The notes under the pieces were generated by a model, which saw nothing but the letters and a program-made list of their open reading frames with translations, did no database searches and was not told the origin of the DNA. This document shows positions 27,175 to 35,049 of a stretch of DNA of 38,678 nucleotides, piece by piece (position 1 is the first letter of the stretch; the number at the start of each line of letters is the position of its first letter). Position numbers and translations under genes: made by a program. Source of the stretch: Planctomycetota bacterium (GTDB taxonomy: Bacteria > Planctomycetota > Phycisphaerae > UBA1845); NCBI GenBank assembly GCA_024278775.1, contig JAJRSP010000073.1, positions 1-38,678 on the forward strand, written 5' to 3'.

Positions 27175-28389
27175 ATGCGCATCCGTTGGCGAGGATTAGA
27201 ATTACCGAGCCGTGTCGAACCCGACATAGCGGTAGGAACAGACTCTTACGGACGGTTTACGATCGAACCGTTTGAGCAGGGTTTTGGTACCACGATTGGC
27301 AACTCACTTCGTCGTGTGTTGTTGTCGAGCCTCGAAGGGGCTGCGGTGACGTCGGTCAAGATCGAGGGGGTCGCCCATGAGTTCAGCACGATGGACGGGG
27401 TGCTCGAAGATGTCACCGACATTCTGCTCAACATTAAGGGGATCGTCGTCGGGCTGGACGATGTCGACGAAAAAACGATGGTGATTCGGTGTGACAAAGC
27501 CGGAGAGGTTCGAGCGAGTGACATCGAAACCGATCCGGCCGTAAAGATCGCGAATCCCGATCATTTGATCGCGACGCTTACGGCGGATGTCCCGTTTCAC
27601 GCCGAGATGACGGCTCGTTCCGGTCGCGGCTATGCCACGGGTCCGGAGAACCGTGGTCCGGAGCAAGAAATTGGTGTGATTCCGATTGATTCGGTGTTTT
27701 CTCCGGTTTTACGCGTCCGCTATCGGACCGAGGCCACCCGCGTGGGCCAAAAGACGAACTATGACCGGTTGATCCTGGAGATCTGGACGAAAGGGACGGT
27801 GACCCCGGAAGACGCGTTGTTCGAGGCGGGGCTCATTCTGCGAAAGCACCTGAACCCGCTGATCATGTATCGGGAGTTGGGATCGGACCTTGCTGATGTG
27901 GTGCGTCCTGTGGCCGTGCGTTCCTCCGTGGAAGAATCTGCGGTGGACGACCTTCTCAGCAAGCCGGTCGTGGTGTTGAATCTATCGATGCGCGCGAGCA
28001 ACTGCCTCGAAGCAGCACAGATTCACACTGTTCGTGAACTCGTGACGAAATCCGAGCCTGAGTTGTTACGGTTCCGGAGTTTTGGCAAGACGTCTCTCAA
28101 CGAGGTGCAGCGTAAGCTGAGTGATGTGGGTTTGTCGTTGGGGATGAACCTGGATGCGGAGGGTGAGTCTATGGGCGGGCTGTCGGCGGCCAGGACGGGG
28201 CAGGCTCAAACGCCGAATGTGCTCCAGTCTCCCAACGCGCCGGCGTTTCCAAATGCACCGACCTCCCCGAACGCACCAACATCCCCGAACGCCCCAACGT
28301 CGCCGAATGCGCCGGCTTCTCCAAATGCGACGAATCCATCAGATCCGGCCACATCGGGCCCGATGGAAGTGTTCACGATGGGTGATTGA
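27175..28389 (+). CDS. rpoA: DNA-directed RNA polymerase subunit alpha, repeat-tailed
   Basis: RpoA, 404 aa, dimerises to nucleate RNA polymerase and contacts activators and UP elements by its C-terminal domain. The N-terminal domain (FEQGFGTTIGNSLRRVLLSSL) and the C-terminal domain (NLSMRASNCLEAAQIHTVRELVTKSE, FGKTSLNEVQRKLSDVGLSLGM) are complete; the Arg of MRASNC matches E. coli Arg265. After this, about residue 325, comes a roughly 80-residue tail unusual for alpha. It contains six hexapeptides of the form (S/F)PNAP(T/A) at 352-387, then NPSDPATSGPMEVFTMGD. The usual length is 310-340 aa. The tail is likely disordered. The gene is 45 bp before rplQ. Confidence 0.96.
   Translation: MRIRWRGLELPSRVEPDIAVGTDSYGRFTIEPFEQGFGTTIGNSLRRVLLSSLEGAAVTSVKIEGVAHEFSTMDGVLEDVTDILLNIKGIVVGLDDVDEKTMVIRCDKAGEVRASDIETDPAVKIANPDHLIATLTADVPFHAEMTARSGRGYATGPENRGPEQEIGVIPIDSVFSPVLRVRYRTEATRVGQKTNYDRLILEIWTKGTVTPEDALFEAGLILRKHLNPLIMYRELGSDLADVVRPVAVRSSVEESAVDDLLSKPVVVLNLSMRASNCLEAAQIHTVRELVTKSEPELLRFRSFGKTSLNEVQRKLSDVGLSLGMNLDAEGESMGGLSAARTGQAQTPNVLQSPNAPAFPNAPTSPNAPTSPNAPTSPNAPASPNATNPSDPATSGPMEVFTMGD
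28228..28335 (+). repeat. Six 18-bp coding repeats in the rpoA tail
   Basis: Six in-frame 18-bp units (28228, 28246, 28264, 28282, 28300, 28318) encode SPNAPA, FPNAPT, SPNAPT, SPNAPT, SPNAPA and SPNATN. Synonymous codons differ between units (TCT/TCC/TCG for Ser; CCC/CCA/CCG for Pro; AAC/AAT for Asn). That suggests the peptide has been kept by selection since the duplications, more than fresh slippage. Confidence 0.9.
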
Positions 28390-28434
28390 GGTAGTCCCCT
28401 CTTGCGTGGGGCGTTTCTTGAGTAGAGTGGTTTC

Positions 28435-29145
28435 ATGAGACATCGGATTCGACAAAAGAAGCTTAACCGTACGTCAGAGCATCGTAAGGCGCTCCACCGC
28501 AACCTTGCTCAGAGTCTGTTCGAGCATGGGCAAGTGAAGACAACGGTCCCCAAGGCGAAGGATCTACGGCCCTTCTGTGAACGGTTGATCACCATGGCGA
28601 TTCGCGTGCGCCAGAGGCAGGCCGCAGGCGATGTGGCCGGTGCACTGACTGCGCGGCGCTGTATCCATAAGTTGCTTGGCGATCGGGGGATCATCCCCAA
28701 GGAGCATCGGGAAGCCTATAACGGCATGTCCGACGCTGCGCGGGCTCAGACCATGCGGATGGCCAGTGGGCGGCGCCATCGGACCGGCGACCCCAAAGGG
28801 CGTTTGGCGTTTACGGCCGAGTCGGTGACCCATCGTCTGATCGAAAAGATTGCACCACGATTTGAAGATCGTCCCGGTGGCTATACGCGTTTGATTCGCC
28901 TGGCCGAGCGTCGCGTGGGTGATGCCTCCTTCCTTGCGATTGTTCAGCTTGTTGGTGACGAAGAGGGTCCGGGTCCGCTGACCAAATCGGCCAAGACCGC
29001 GCGTCGTCAGCGTGCCGATGCGCGATATTCCATGGCGATCAAGCTCGGGAAGTTGCGATCTTCCAAGAGGGCGGCGGCGGAAAAGTCGGCGTCGACCACG
29101 GGCGATGAAGCTGCTGCGGAGACGCCGGACGCGGGTGACGAGTAA
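28435..29145 (+). CDS. rplQ: 50S ribosomal protein L17, enlarged
   Basis: L17 core residues are present at both ends: [32 protein letters not shown] and [19 protein letters not shown], then [23 protein letters not shown] and [12 protein letters not shown]. At 236 aa it is about twice the usual length (about 120-130). A basic insert of roughly 55 residues (about 70-122) splits the core. A tail of about 60 residues, basic then acidic (ending ETPDAGDE), follows. It closes the ribosomal cluster. Confidence 0.93.
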   Translation: MRHRIRQKKLNRTSEHRKALHRNLAQSLFEHGQVKTTVPKAKDLRPFCERLITMAIRVRQRQAAGDVAGALTARRCIHKLLGDRGIIPKEHREAYNGMSDAARAQTMRMASGRRHRTGDPKGRLAFTAESVTHRLIEKIAPRFEDRPGGYTRLIRLAERRVGDASFLAIVQLVGDEEGPGPLTKSAKTARRQRADARYSMAIKLGKLRSSKRAAAEKSASTTGDEAAAETPDAGDE

Positions 29146-29158
29146 CCTGTAGCACACT

Positions 29159-29205
29159 CATGCCGACGGGATTCGTTGGCATGCCTGGCGGATGTGAGGT
29201 TTTTT
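29159..29205 (+). terminator. Possible terminator after rplQ
   Basis: CATGCCGAC (29159-29167) pairs with GTTGGCATG (29175-29183), nine pairs with one G.U, 7-nt loop. A six-T run is at 29200-29205, about 16 nt after the stem, which is farther than usual. It is well placed to end the ribosomal transcript before the HIT gene, but the distance makes the call uncertain. Confidence 0.35.
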
Positions 29206-29233
29206 CATCGTTCCGCCGCCGGGAGACCATGCG

Positions 29234-29668
29234 GTGAATCGCGATTCCAATTGTGTATTCTGTAAGATCGTGGCCGGTGATATTCCCGCCCATGTCGTGT
29301 TAGAATCACAGTTGGTTCTTGCCTTCCTTGATGTTGGGCCGCTGGCTGATGGCCACCTCCTCGTCATTCCCCTGGAGCACAGCACAAGTTTGCTTGATCT
29401 CGCGGCCGACACCGCAGCGGAAATTGCCAAAACCCTTCCAAGACTCGGTCGGGCGTTGACTCGGGTGACCGGGGCGGAAGGTTTTAATGTGCTACAGAAC
29501 AACGGCGACGTGGCCGGACAGGTGGTCAACCACGTTCACTTCCATCTGATACCGCGTTTCGAGGGCGATGGTTTGGGCTTCCGATGGAAGGCCGGCAGTT
29601 ATCCGGATGGAAAGGCGGAGCGGCTCGCCGTCGCCTATCAAGAAGCGCTCCACAGCCCCGGTGGATAG
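29234..29668 (+). CDS. HIT family (histidine triad) nucleotide-binding protein
   Basis: A 144-aa protein of the HIT superfamily. The triad is His100-Val-His102-Phe-His104 (HVHFHLIPR), and an N-terminal Cys7/Cys10 pair (CVFCKIV) fits the zinc-binding HINT type. DGHLLVIPLEHSTSLLDL and FNVLQNNGDVAGQVV are family-typical. Such proteins hydrolyse AMP-linked phosphoramidates or similar nucleotides; the exact substrate is unknown. It starts with GTG 29234, with GGGAGA about 7 nt upstream. It lies 88 bp after rplQ and ends convergent to tRNA-Met. Confidence 0.9.
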   Translation: MNRDSNCVFCKIVAGDIPAHVVLESQLVLAFLDVGPLADGHLLVIPLEHSTSLLDLAADTAAEIAKTLPRLGRALTRVTGAEGFNVLQNNGDVAGQVVNHVHFHLIPRFEGDGLGFRWKAGSYPDGKAERLAVAYQEALHSPGG

Positions 29669-29815
29669 CCGGAGGCGGGTCCCCTTTTGGCGCTACCAAT
29701 GACGAACGGAAGCCCCGGCCTTGCTCAGGCCCAGGGGCCAGCCCCGAGAGTCCACAAGCACGGCCGTGGTGGGCAAAGGCCTACGACGGCGTGCTGTAAG
29801 CGCTCCCCTGACAAC
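29669..29815. other. GC-rich palindromic island between HIT gene and tRNA
   Basis: This 147-bp gap between convergent genes is dense in inverted repeats. Clear ones are CCCCGGCC with GGCC-CA-GGGG (about 29713-29737), GGGG-CCAG-CCCC (29734-29745) and the perfect 10-bp palindrome CACGGCCGTG (29759-29768). No T-tract follows, and I see no coding frame that persuades me. It could be a bidirectional terminator, a REP-like repeat, or an RNA gene. I do not recognise it as tmRNA, SRP RNA, 6S RNA or RNase P RNA. Confidence 0.45.
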
Positions 29816-29889
29816 TAGCGGCGCTCGGACTTGAACCGAGGACCTCGGGCTTATGAAGCCCACGCTCTAACCAGCTGAGCTACGCCGCC
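29816..29889 (-). tRNA. tRNA-Met (CAT anticodon), elongator-like
   Basis: A complete 74-nt cloverleaf on the minus strand. Acceptor arms GGCGGCG and CGCCGCT pair (last pair G.U), with discriminator A. The D arm is GCTC-AGCTGGTTA-GAGC. The anticodon loop TTCATAA gives CAT. The T arm is CTCGG-TTCAAGT-CCGAG. CCA is not encoded. Absence of the 1-72 mismatch of initiator tRNA points to elongator Met; a CAT anticodon could also be tRNA-Ile2 after lysidine modification. Confidence 0.93.
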
Positions 29890-29904
29890 ACGCTGAGGGC
29901 AGGT

Positions 29905-29932
29905 AGAATAACCGAAGCCGCCCGTTTCGCAA
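29905..29932 (-). promoter_or_regulatory. Probable tRNA-Met promoter
   Basis: On the minus strand, a -35 TTGCGA (29927-29932), a 16-bp spacer and a -10 TATTCT (29905-29910) lie just upstream of the tRNA. The predicted start is 8-9 nt before the mature 5' end. The same -10 and spacer length occur at the rpsJ promoter. A GC-rich stretch follows the -10, as in stringently controlled stable-RNA promoters. Confidence 0.5.
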
Positions 29933-30014
29933 TCATCACGGGTCGGTCATTATCTTACTATGCAGGCCGGCTATCCTGGCCCTGGCTACTTCACATCTTG
30001 CGAATACGGTGACG

Positions 30015-31934
30015 CTACTTCGCGTCTTTCACCTCAAACTCAGCGTCTATGACGTTCTCGTCTGTGGCGTCCCCTGCGGAAGTTTGTTCGTTCGACGATG
30101 CGTCACCGGCCGCAGCCGCCTGCTGCTTTGCGGCTTCCTCATAGAGGATTTTCCCGATTGCCTGAGCATCGGTCATGAGGGTTTCTTGCGCCTTTTTGAT
30201 CGCGTCGCCGTCATCACCTTTAAGGGCTTCACGAAGGTTGTTGATCGACGCCTCGATCTTGCCACGATCCTCGGTGGGTATCTTTTCTCCGTGTTCCTTG
30301 AGTTGCTGTTCCGTGCTATAGGCTAGACCGTCGGCCTCGTTTCGGATCTTGACGGTTTCCGCCTTTTTAAGGTCGTCGGCCGCGTGAGCTTCGGCTTCCT
30401 TTTTCATCTTGTCGATCTCGGACTGATCAAGACCACCATCGCCTTTGATCTCAATCGACTGCTCCTTCCCGGTGGCCTTGTCCTTGGCAGAAACTTTGAG
30501 CATTCCGTTTCGGTCGATGTCAAAGGAGACCTCAATCTGCGGCAGGCCACGCGGGGCCGGGGCGATTCCCGTGAGATTGAATTGACCGAGTGTACGGTTA
30601 TCTCCGGCCATCGGGCGGTTGCCCTGTAGCACGTTGATCGTGACCTCGGTCTGGTTGTCGGCGGCCGTCGAAAACACTTCCGTCTTCGATGTTGGGATGG
30701 TCGTATTGGCTTCGATCAGGCGCGTCATCACGCCGCCTTGTGTTTCGACGCCGAGTGTCAGCGGTGTGACATCGAGAAGAACTATATCGTCTCGGTCGCC
30801 GGAGAGCACGGCACCCTGTGTGGCCGCGCCTACCGCCACGACCTCATCCGGATTGAGTCCCTTGTTGGGGTCTTTTCCGAAGATGTCCTTGCACAACGCT
30901 TGGACGGCCGGGATACGCGACGAACCGCCGACCAGCACGACCTCATCGATATCTTTGGCAGTCATCTTTGCTGCTTCCAATGCCTCCAACACGGGTTTGC
31001 GGCATCGCTCAGTGAGGTCCCTGGTCATCTGCTCGAATTGGCTCCGCGTGATGGTGACCTGCAGGTGCTTGGGGCCGCTATCGGTTGCGGTGACATAGGG
31101 CAGGTTGATGGTCGTTTCGACCACGTTGGACAGCTCGCACTTGGCTTTCTCGGCGGCTTCCTTCAGACGCTGCAACGCCATCGGGTCGTTGCGGAGATCG
31201 ACGCCTTCCTGCTTTCGGAAGGTCTCGGCCAAGAAATTGATGATCTCCTCATCGTAGTCATCGCCGCCGAGGTGCCCATCGCCGCTGCTTGACTTGACTT
31301 CAAAAGTTCCAATCTCCGGGTCAATCTCCAGGATTGAAATATCGAATGTGCCGCCACCCAGGTCAAAGACCGCGAGTGTCTGCTCTTTTTTCTTTTCCAA
31401 TCCATACGCGAGCGCGGCTGCCGTCGGTTCGTTGATGATTCGTTCCACTTTGAGACCGGCGATTTCTCCGGCGTCTTTGGTGGCCTTACGCTGGGCGTCA
31501 TTAAAGTAGGCCGGCACGGTGATGACCGCGCGGTCGACAGTCTCGCCCAGATAATCCTCGGCGGTCTTTTTCAGATCGCGCAGGATCATGGCGCTGATTT
31601 CCGGCGGTGTGTATTCCTTCCCGCGTACACCGACCTTAACGAGTTCGTTGGACTTGCCCACGATTTTGTACGGCACGATTTTTTCTTCGTGGTCCACCTC
31701 GTTGTGTCGTCGACCCATGAACCGCTTGATTGAGAAGACGGTGTTCTCGGGATTCGTAACTTGCTGATGACGGGCGATCTGACCGACTAGCCGATCGCCC
31801 TTGTCCGTGAAGCCCACGACCGAGGGCGTGAGCCGCGAACCTTGTGAATTGGTGAGCACCTTGGAGGTTCCCGACTCGACAACGGCTACGACCGAATTGG
31901 TCGTTCCCAGATCGATTCCGATGATTTTTGACAT
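30015..31934 (-). CDS. dnaK: Molecular chaperone DnaK (Hsp70)
   Basis: DnaK, 639 aa, is the ATP-driven chaperone of the cytoplasm. The ATPase domain has [15 protein letters not shown] at the N-terminus, [15 protein letters not shown], and [14 protein letters not shown]. The peptide-binding domain has [19 protein letters not shown], and the C-terminus ends [13 protein letters not shown] chose the ATG at 31934 (MSKIIGI) because AAGGAG is 7 nt upstream; the open frame extends 28 codons further without family similarity. No grpE, dnaJ or hrcA is nearby, so it appears to stand alone. Regulation may involve the palindrome 102-128 bp upstream. Confidence 0.97.
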   Translation of the reverse strand: MSKIIGIDLGTTNSVVAVVESGTSKVLTNSQGSRLTPSVVGFTDKGDRLVGQIARHQQVTNPENTVFSIKRFMGRRHNEVDHEEKIVPYKIVGKSNELVKVGVRGKEYTPPEISAMILRDLKKTAEDYLGETVDRAVITVPAYFNDAQRKATKDAGEIAGLKVERIINEPTAAALAYGLEKKKEQTLAVFDLGGGTFDISILEIDPEIGTFEVKSSSGDGHLGGDDYDEEIINFLAETFRKQEGVDLRNDPMALQRLKEAAEKAKCELSNVVETTINLPYVTATDSGPKHLQVTITRSQFEQMTRDLTERCRKPVLEALEAAKMTAKDIDEVVLVGGSSRIPAVQALCKDIFGKDPNKGLNPDEVVAVGAATQGAVLSGDRDDIVLLDVTPLTLGVETQGGVMTRLIEANTTIPTSKTEVFSTAADNQTEVTINVLQGNRPMAGDNRTLGQFNLTGIAPAPRGLPQIEVSFDIDRNGMLKVSAKDKATGKEQSIEIKGDGGLDQSEIDKMKKEAEAHAADDLKKAETVKIRNEADGLAYSTEQQLKEHGEKIPTEDRGKIEASINNLREALKGDDGDAIKKAQETLMTDAQAIGKILYEEAAKQQAAAAGDASSNEQTSAGDATDENVIDAEFEVKDAK

Positions 31935-32011
31935 TGCTTTCTCCTTATCTCGCAACAGGATACAGACGCAATTGTCCGTACCAGAGGGGAGGTAGTCCAT
32001 GTGGCGTGCCA

Positions 32012-32017
32012 TTATCA
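32012..32017 (-). promoter_or_regulatory. Possible dnaK -10 element
   Basis: GATAAT on the minus strand matches a -10 box at five of six positions and would start transcription about 70 nt before dnaK. The -35 position is weak and overlaps the palindrome arm at 32036-32040. No CIRCE element (TTAGCACTC-N9-GAGTGCTAA) and no clear sigma32 promoter were found. Confidence 0.4.
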
Positions 32018-32035
32018 ATTCACGAGGTAAGATCG

Positions 32036-32062
32036 TAACATATTGTTAATTAACAAGTTACA
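32036..32062. promoter_or_regulatory. AT-rich palindrome upstream of dnaK, possible operator
   Basis: A perfect 14-bp palindrome TTGTTAATTAACAA (32044-32057) lies inside an inverted repeat GTAAC (32036-32040) and GTTAC (32058-32062), with 3 extra bases (ATA) on one side. It is the most AT-rich stretch near here. It overlaps the predicted dnaK -35 region, so it could bind a repressor or activator. It is also 150 bp upstream of the ACT gene on the other strand and could serve both. Confidence 0.5.
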
Positions 32063-32211
32063 ATGTCGCCCCGTTTGGCCTTGTCAGAGCCTGCCACGTT
32101 GGCAGGATTATCGACTGCGGATATGGCACCTAGCCGATCGTACCGGGCTATTCAGGCTGGGAATTCAAAGATAGTGCTTGGCCTTCCCGCATCAGCCGAT
32201 AAGATGACCGT

Positions 32212-32694
32212 ATGGCACTGGAACCGTTTGAAACAGCCGAGGCTCAGGGAACACCCACGGTACGTCAGCAGTCGGTGTTCGTGGAGAACCGAACCGGGCA
32301 GCTTCTACAGCTTACCCGCTTGTTCGACCGGACGGATACGCGGATATTGGCCGTATCCGTCGTCTATTCCGTCGATTGCGCCATTTGCCGGATGATTCTT
32401 GACGATCCCGATCCCGCGTACGACGTGCTCACCACGAACGGCTTCCAGGTGAGCGAGTCGGAGCTGATTGTCGTGTCGCTGCCACACGGCAAGCGGGCGT
32501 TGCTTCATACGTGGGCGGCGCTTCTTGGTGCGGAAGTTAACATCCACTATACCTATCCGCTGTTGATTCAGCCCAAGGGCTGCGCGGCGCTAGCCATTCA
32601 CACCGACAACATTGAACAGGCCGCCATGGTGCTCGGCGAGCGCCATTTCGAGCTACTCGATCAGGATGAACTGCTTCACCAGCGGCCATTCTGA
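32212..32694 (+). CDS. ACT-domain protein, probably two ACT domains
   Basis: A 160-aa soluble protein. The N-terminal half (QSVFVENRTGQLLQLTRLFDRTDTRILAVSVV) and the C-terminal half (LIQPKGCAALAIHTDNIEQAAMVLGERHFELL) each look like an ACT fold, a small-ligand (often amino-acid) regulatory domain. No catalytic domain is attached, so it may act as a regulator or sensor. The partner and ligand are unknown. ATG 32212 is the first reasonable start; no strong ribosome-binding site is seen. It is divergent from dnaK. Confidence 0.75.
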   Translation: MALEPFETAEAQGTPTVRQQSVFVENRTGQLLQLTRLFDRTDTRILAVSVVYSVDCAICRMILDDPDPAYDVLTTNGFQVSESELIVVSLPHGKRALLHTWAALLGAEVNIHYTYPLLIQPKGCAALAIHTDNIEQAAMVLGERHFELLDQDELLHQRPF

Positions 32695-32698
32695 TTCC

Positions 32699-32750
32699 TT
32701 GGCGTTCGGTTCGGGTCACCATATCGTATTACTCTCCGCTGACGTACAAT
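32699..32750 (+). promoter_or_regulatory. Weak promoter candidates before the membrane-protein gene
   Basis: Two options lie in the 125-bp gap. One is TTGGCG (32699-32704), 17 bp, TATCGT (32722-32727). The other is a better -10, TACAAT (32745-32750), with no good -35. Neither is convincing. Confidence 0.22.
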
Positions 32751-32819
32751 GCGGCTGGTGCGATATGAGATTGCGGCACCGTAAGATGATTTCAGCCGTC
32801 AGACGGAGAACGGATAGCT

Positions 32820-33311
32820 ATGCAAGATGTTGATGTGGTATTGTTGGTATTGCGTTGGGCCCACATTTTCGCCGCCATGGTGACGGTGGGGGGGGCTGTC
32901 TTTATGCGTTTTGCATTCGTACCCGGAGCTTCGGAATCGCTAGATGAGGATGCGAATGGAAAGCTCCGTCGCGCGGTGGCGGGCAGGTGGGCGAAGATCG
33001 TCAACGGCGCGATAGCGGTATTGCTTCTTACCGGAGGAGCGATTTTTGTCGGGACGTCTATGTCGTCTGGGGTGCCGCCGATGCCGTATCACGCTATTTT
33101 CGGCACCAAGTTTCTGTTGGCGATCGGTGTCTTCTTCCTGGCGACGGCGTTGCTCGGCAAGAGTCCGGCATTCGAGGGCATTCGGAAAAAGGGCCGCTTA
33201 TGGCTCATTGTCCTTCTCGCCATGGCGATGGTCATCGTGCTTTTGTCCGGTGCTTTGAATCAGATACGCGGCGCTCATGGCCCGGCACCGGCTGCGGTTG
33301 CGGCTCCGTAG
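32820..33311 (+). CDS. Small four-helix membrane protein, function unknown
   Basis: A 163-aa protein with about four membrane segments (near residues 8-30, 55-77, 90-112 and 125-147). The first starts with a conserved-looking RWAHIFAAMVTVGG, with a His at its face. This resembles CopD/DUF2269-type membrane proteins of unknown role, but I cannot assign it firmly. The tail is Pro/Ala-rich. It is 125 bp after the ACT gene and convergent with the TPR gene, 24 bp away. Confidence 0.75.
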   Translation: MQDVDVVLLVLRWAHIFAAMVTVGGAVFMRFAFVPGASESLDEDANGKLRRAVAGRWAKIVNGAIAVLLLTGGAIFVGTSMSSGVPPMPYHAIFGTKFLLAIGVFFLATALLGKSPAFEGIRKKGRLWLIVLLAMAMVIVLLSGALNQIRGAHGPAPAAVAAP

Positions 33312-33335
33312 TGGATGCTGCGCAGGTGCTTTCGC

Positions 33336-35033
33336 CTAGCTGAATCGTGAGCGTTGTGCCTTCGGTGGGGTTGATGCCGGAGCATCGTGGTCCGATGTCA
33401 GATCGCATAACACCTGCCAGGTAGCGGACGCCCGATCAAGCAGGCCCATGTTTTGCAGTGCCAACGCCACGCCGGCCACGTAATCATGGCGGTTCGGGTC
33501 GTGCCGTGTGGCGTATTCGAATCGATCGAGCGCCGCGGCAAATTCACCCTCATCGGCGAACATCAATCCCAACTGATAGTGCAAGTCGATTGACTCTTGA
33601 TCCAGCTCGATCGCACGCTGGAACGCACGGATCGCCGCACGGGTATCGCCACATTCGCGAAGCGTGAGACCGAGCTTCACCAGGGCTTTGGTGTAGTTGG
33701 GATTGATCGCTACGGCATCGGAAAAAGCGCGAATCGCCTCGTCACCGTCTCCGGCGTGTCGTAGGAGGACGCCCAGTCGATAATGCAGATCGGCGTGACT
33801 CGGGTGTTTGGAGATGGCAGTACGAAGGTTGGCTATTTGTCTGGCGACGAGCGGTTCCACGGTACCATTGTCGCCGGTCGATGATTGCCCGTGCTGATCC
33901 CGCCGCGTCAGTTGATGCCGGCGCTGCTTGGCCGCTGACACACGGAGTTGCAGCTTGGCCATCTCCGCGAACAGGAGGTCGCTGTTGGGTTCGATGAGTG
34001 ACGCCGCCTCGAAACTGGTGATCGCCTCGTTGCTCGCACCGGAAGCCTGTTGCGATACCCCCAAGCCGACATAGGCGTCGACGAGTGTGTCGTTGATTTC
34101 GATGGCACGGCTAAACGCCTCGGCCGCGGTGTCATACTTGCCGGTAGTCAGATGGATTGAGCCGATCTTGACGGCGGCCTCAAGGTAGTTTGGATTAAGT
34201 GAGGCCGCTTTCTCGTAGGCAGCCAGGGCGCGTGTGGTGTGCCCGTTCTGACTCAGCAGGTTGCCCAGTCGCAGGTAAAGATCCGCGCCGTCCGGTTGTT
34301 CAGCGATCATGATCTCAACCTGCTCCACGGCGCGATCCAGACGTTCGCTACTTGCAGGGATCGATGCCAGTTCGTCTGGTGACTCCCACCGGTCCGGATC
34401 GAGGTTCGTGGCGTAGTCAAATTGGCGAGTGGCGTCGGCGTGGCGACCGACCCGCGCGTAGAGCGCCGCCAGCGTCAAGTGGATGGAGGGATCAGCAGGG
34501 TCGCACCAGCAGAGGTGTTCATAGTGAGCCAACGCCGGCTTGGGTTCATCGCGATACAGATAGATGGCGGCCAGTCGTTCGTGGGCGTTTCGCAGCTCGG
34601 GCAAGACATCCAGCGTTCGTTCATAGGCATCGATCGCCTCGTCGATCGCGCCGAGCTTTTCCCGGCAAAACCCAAGTGCAAAGTACAAGGTCGCATCCGG
34701 GGGGGCCGCTTCGATCGCCGACTCCAACCGCGCTACCGCTTCCGCCGTTCGTCCCAGTGAATCCAGGCAGCAGGCAACGCCGATCTGTGACGCATGATCA
34801 TTCGCATCGGTGTCCAGAGCATCGCCAAAGGCGCGCCAACCCAGGTCGTAACGTTGCTCACAAAGGTGGCGGATGCCGAGAGCCCGATGAACGGCGGTTC
34901 GTTCAGGATGACGCTTGGCGTCAGCTTGCAAGGCAGCGGTGGGTACTTCTTGCGTGTCCACAAGCAGATTACGGAAAGCGGCCGCCAACTCCGAGAGCAA
35001 CCCACGGCCGAGGATTTCGAGCAAATACGACAT
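33336..35033 (-). CDS. TPR-repeat protein (565 aa)
   Basis: A protein made almost wholly of tetratricopeptide repeats, at least ten (for example DADLHYRLGVLLRHAGDGDEAIRAFSDA-type units), which form helical scaffolds for protein binding. There is no signal peptide, membrane helix or enzyme domain. A basic Gln/Arg-rich linker near residues 370-395 breaks the repeats. The start is the ATG at 35033. It begins 16 bp after the other TPR gene, so the two form an operon on the minus strand. Cellular role is unknown. Confidence 0.8.
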   Translation of the reverse strand: MSYLLEILGRGLLSELAAAFRNLLVDTQEVPTAALQADAKRHPERTAVHRALGIRHLCEQRYDLGWRAFGDALDTDANDHASQIGVACCLDSLGRTAEAVARLESAIEAAPPDATLYFALGFCREKLGAIDEAIDAYERTLDVLPELRNAHERLAAIYLYRDEPKPALAHYEHLCWCDPADPSIHLTLAALYARVGRHADATRQFDYATNLDPDRWESPDELASIPASSERLDRAVEQVEIMIAEQPDGADLYLRLGNLLSQNGHTTRALAAYEKAASLNPNYLEAAVKIGSIHLTTGKYDTAAEAFSRAIEINDTLVDAYVGLGVSQQASGASNEAITSFEAASLIEPNSDLLFAEMAKLQLRVSAAKQRRHQLTRRDQHGQSSTGDNGTVEPLVARQIANLRTAISKHPSHADLHYRLGVLLRHAGDGDEAIRAFSDAVAINPNYTKALVKLGLTLRECGDTRAAIRAFQRAIELDQESIDLHYQLGLMFADEGEFAAALDRFEYATRHDPNRHDYVAGVALALQNMGLLDRASATWQVLCDLTSDHDAPASTPPKAQRSRFS

Positions 35034-35049
35034 AGACCACTCGGCCGGA

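Noticed and set aside
29584..29799. A 71-codon frame from the HIT gene into the palindromic island.
   Set aside because: It overlaps the HIT gene in another frame and the rest is inverted-repeat sequence; no support as a protein.
30738..31292. A 184-codon plus-strand frame inside dnaK.
   Set aside because: Antisense shadow of the conserved DnaK ATPase domain.
31935..32211. CIRCE element or sigma32 promoter for dnaK.
   Set aside because: Searched by eye on both strands; neither the 9-bp CIRCE arms nor a clear CTTGAA/CCCCAT pair is present.
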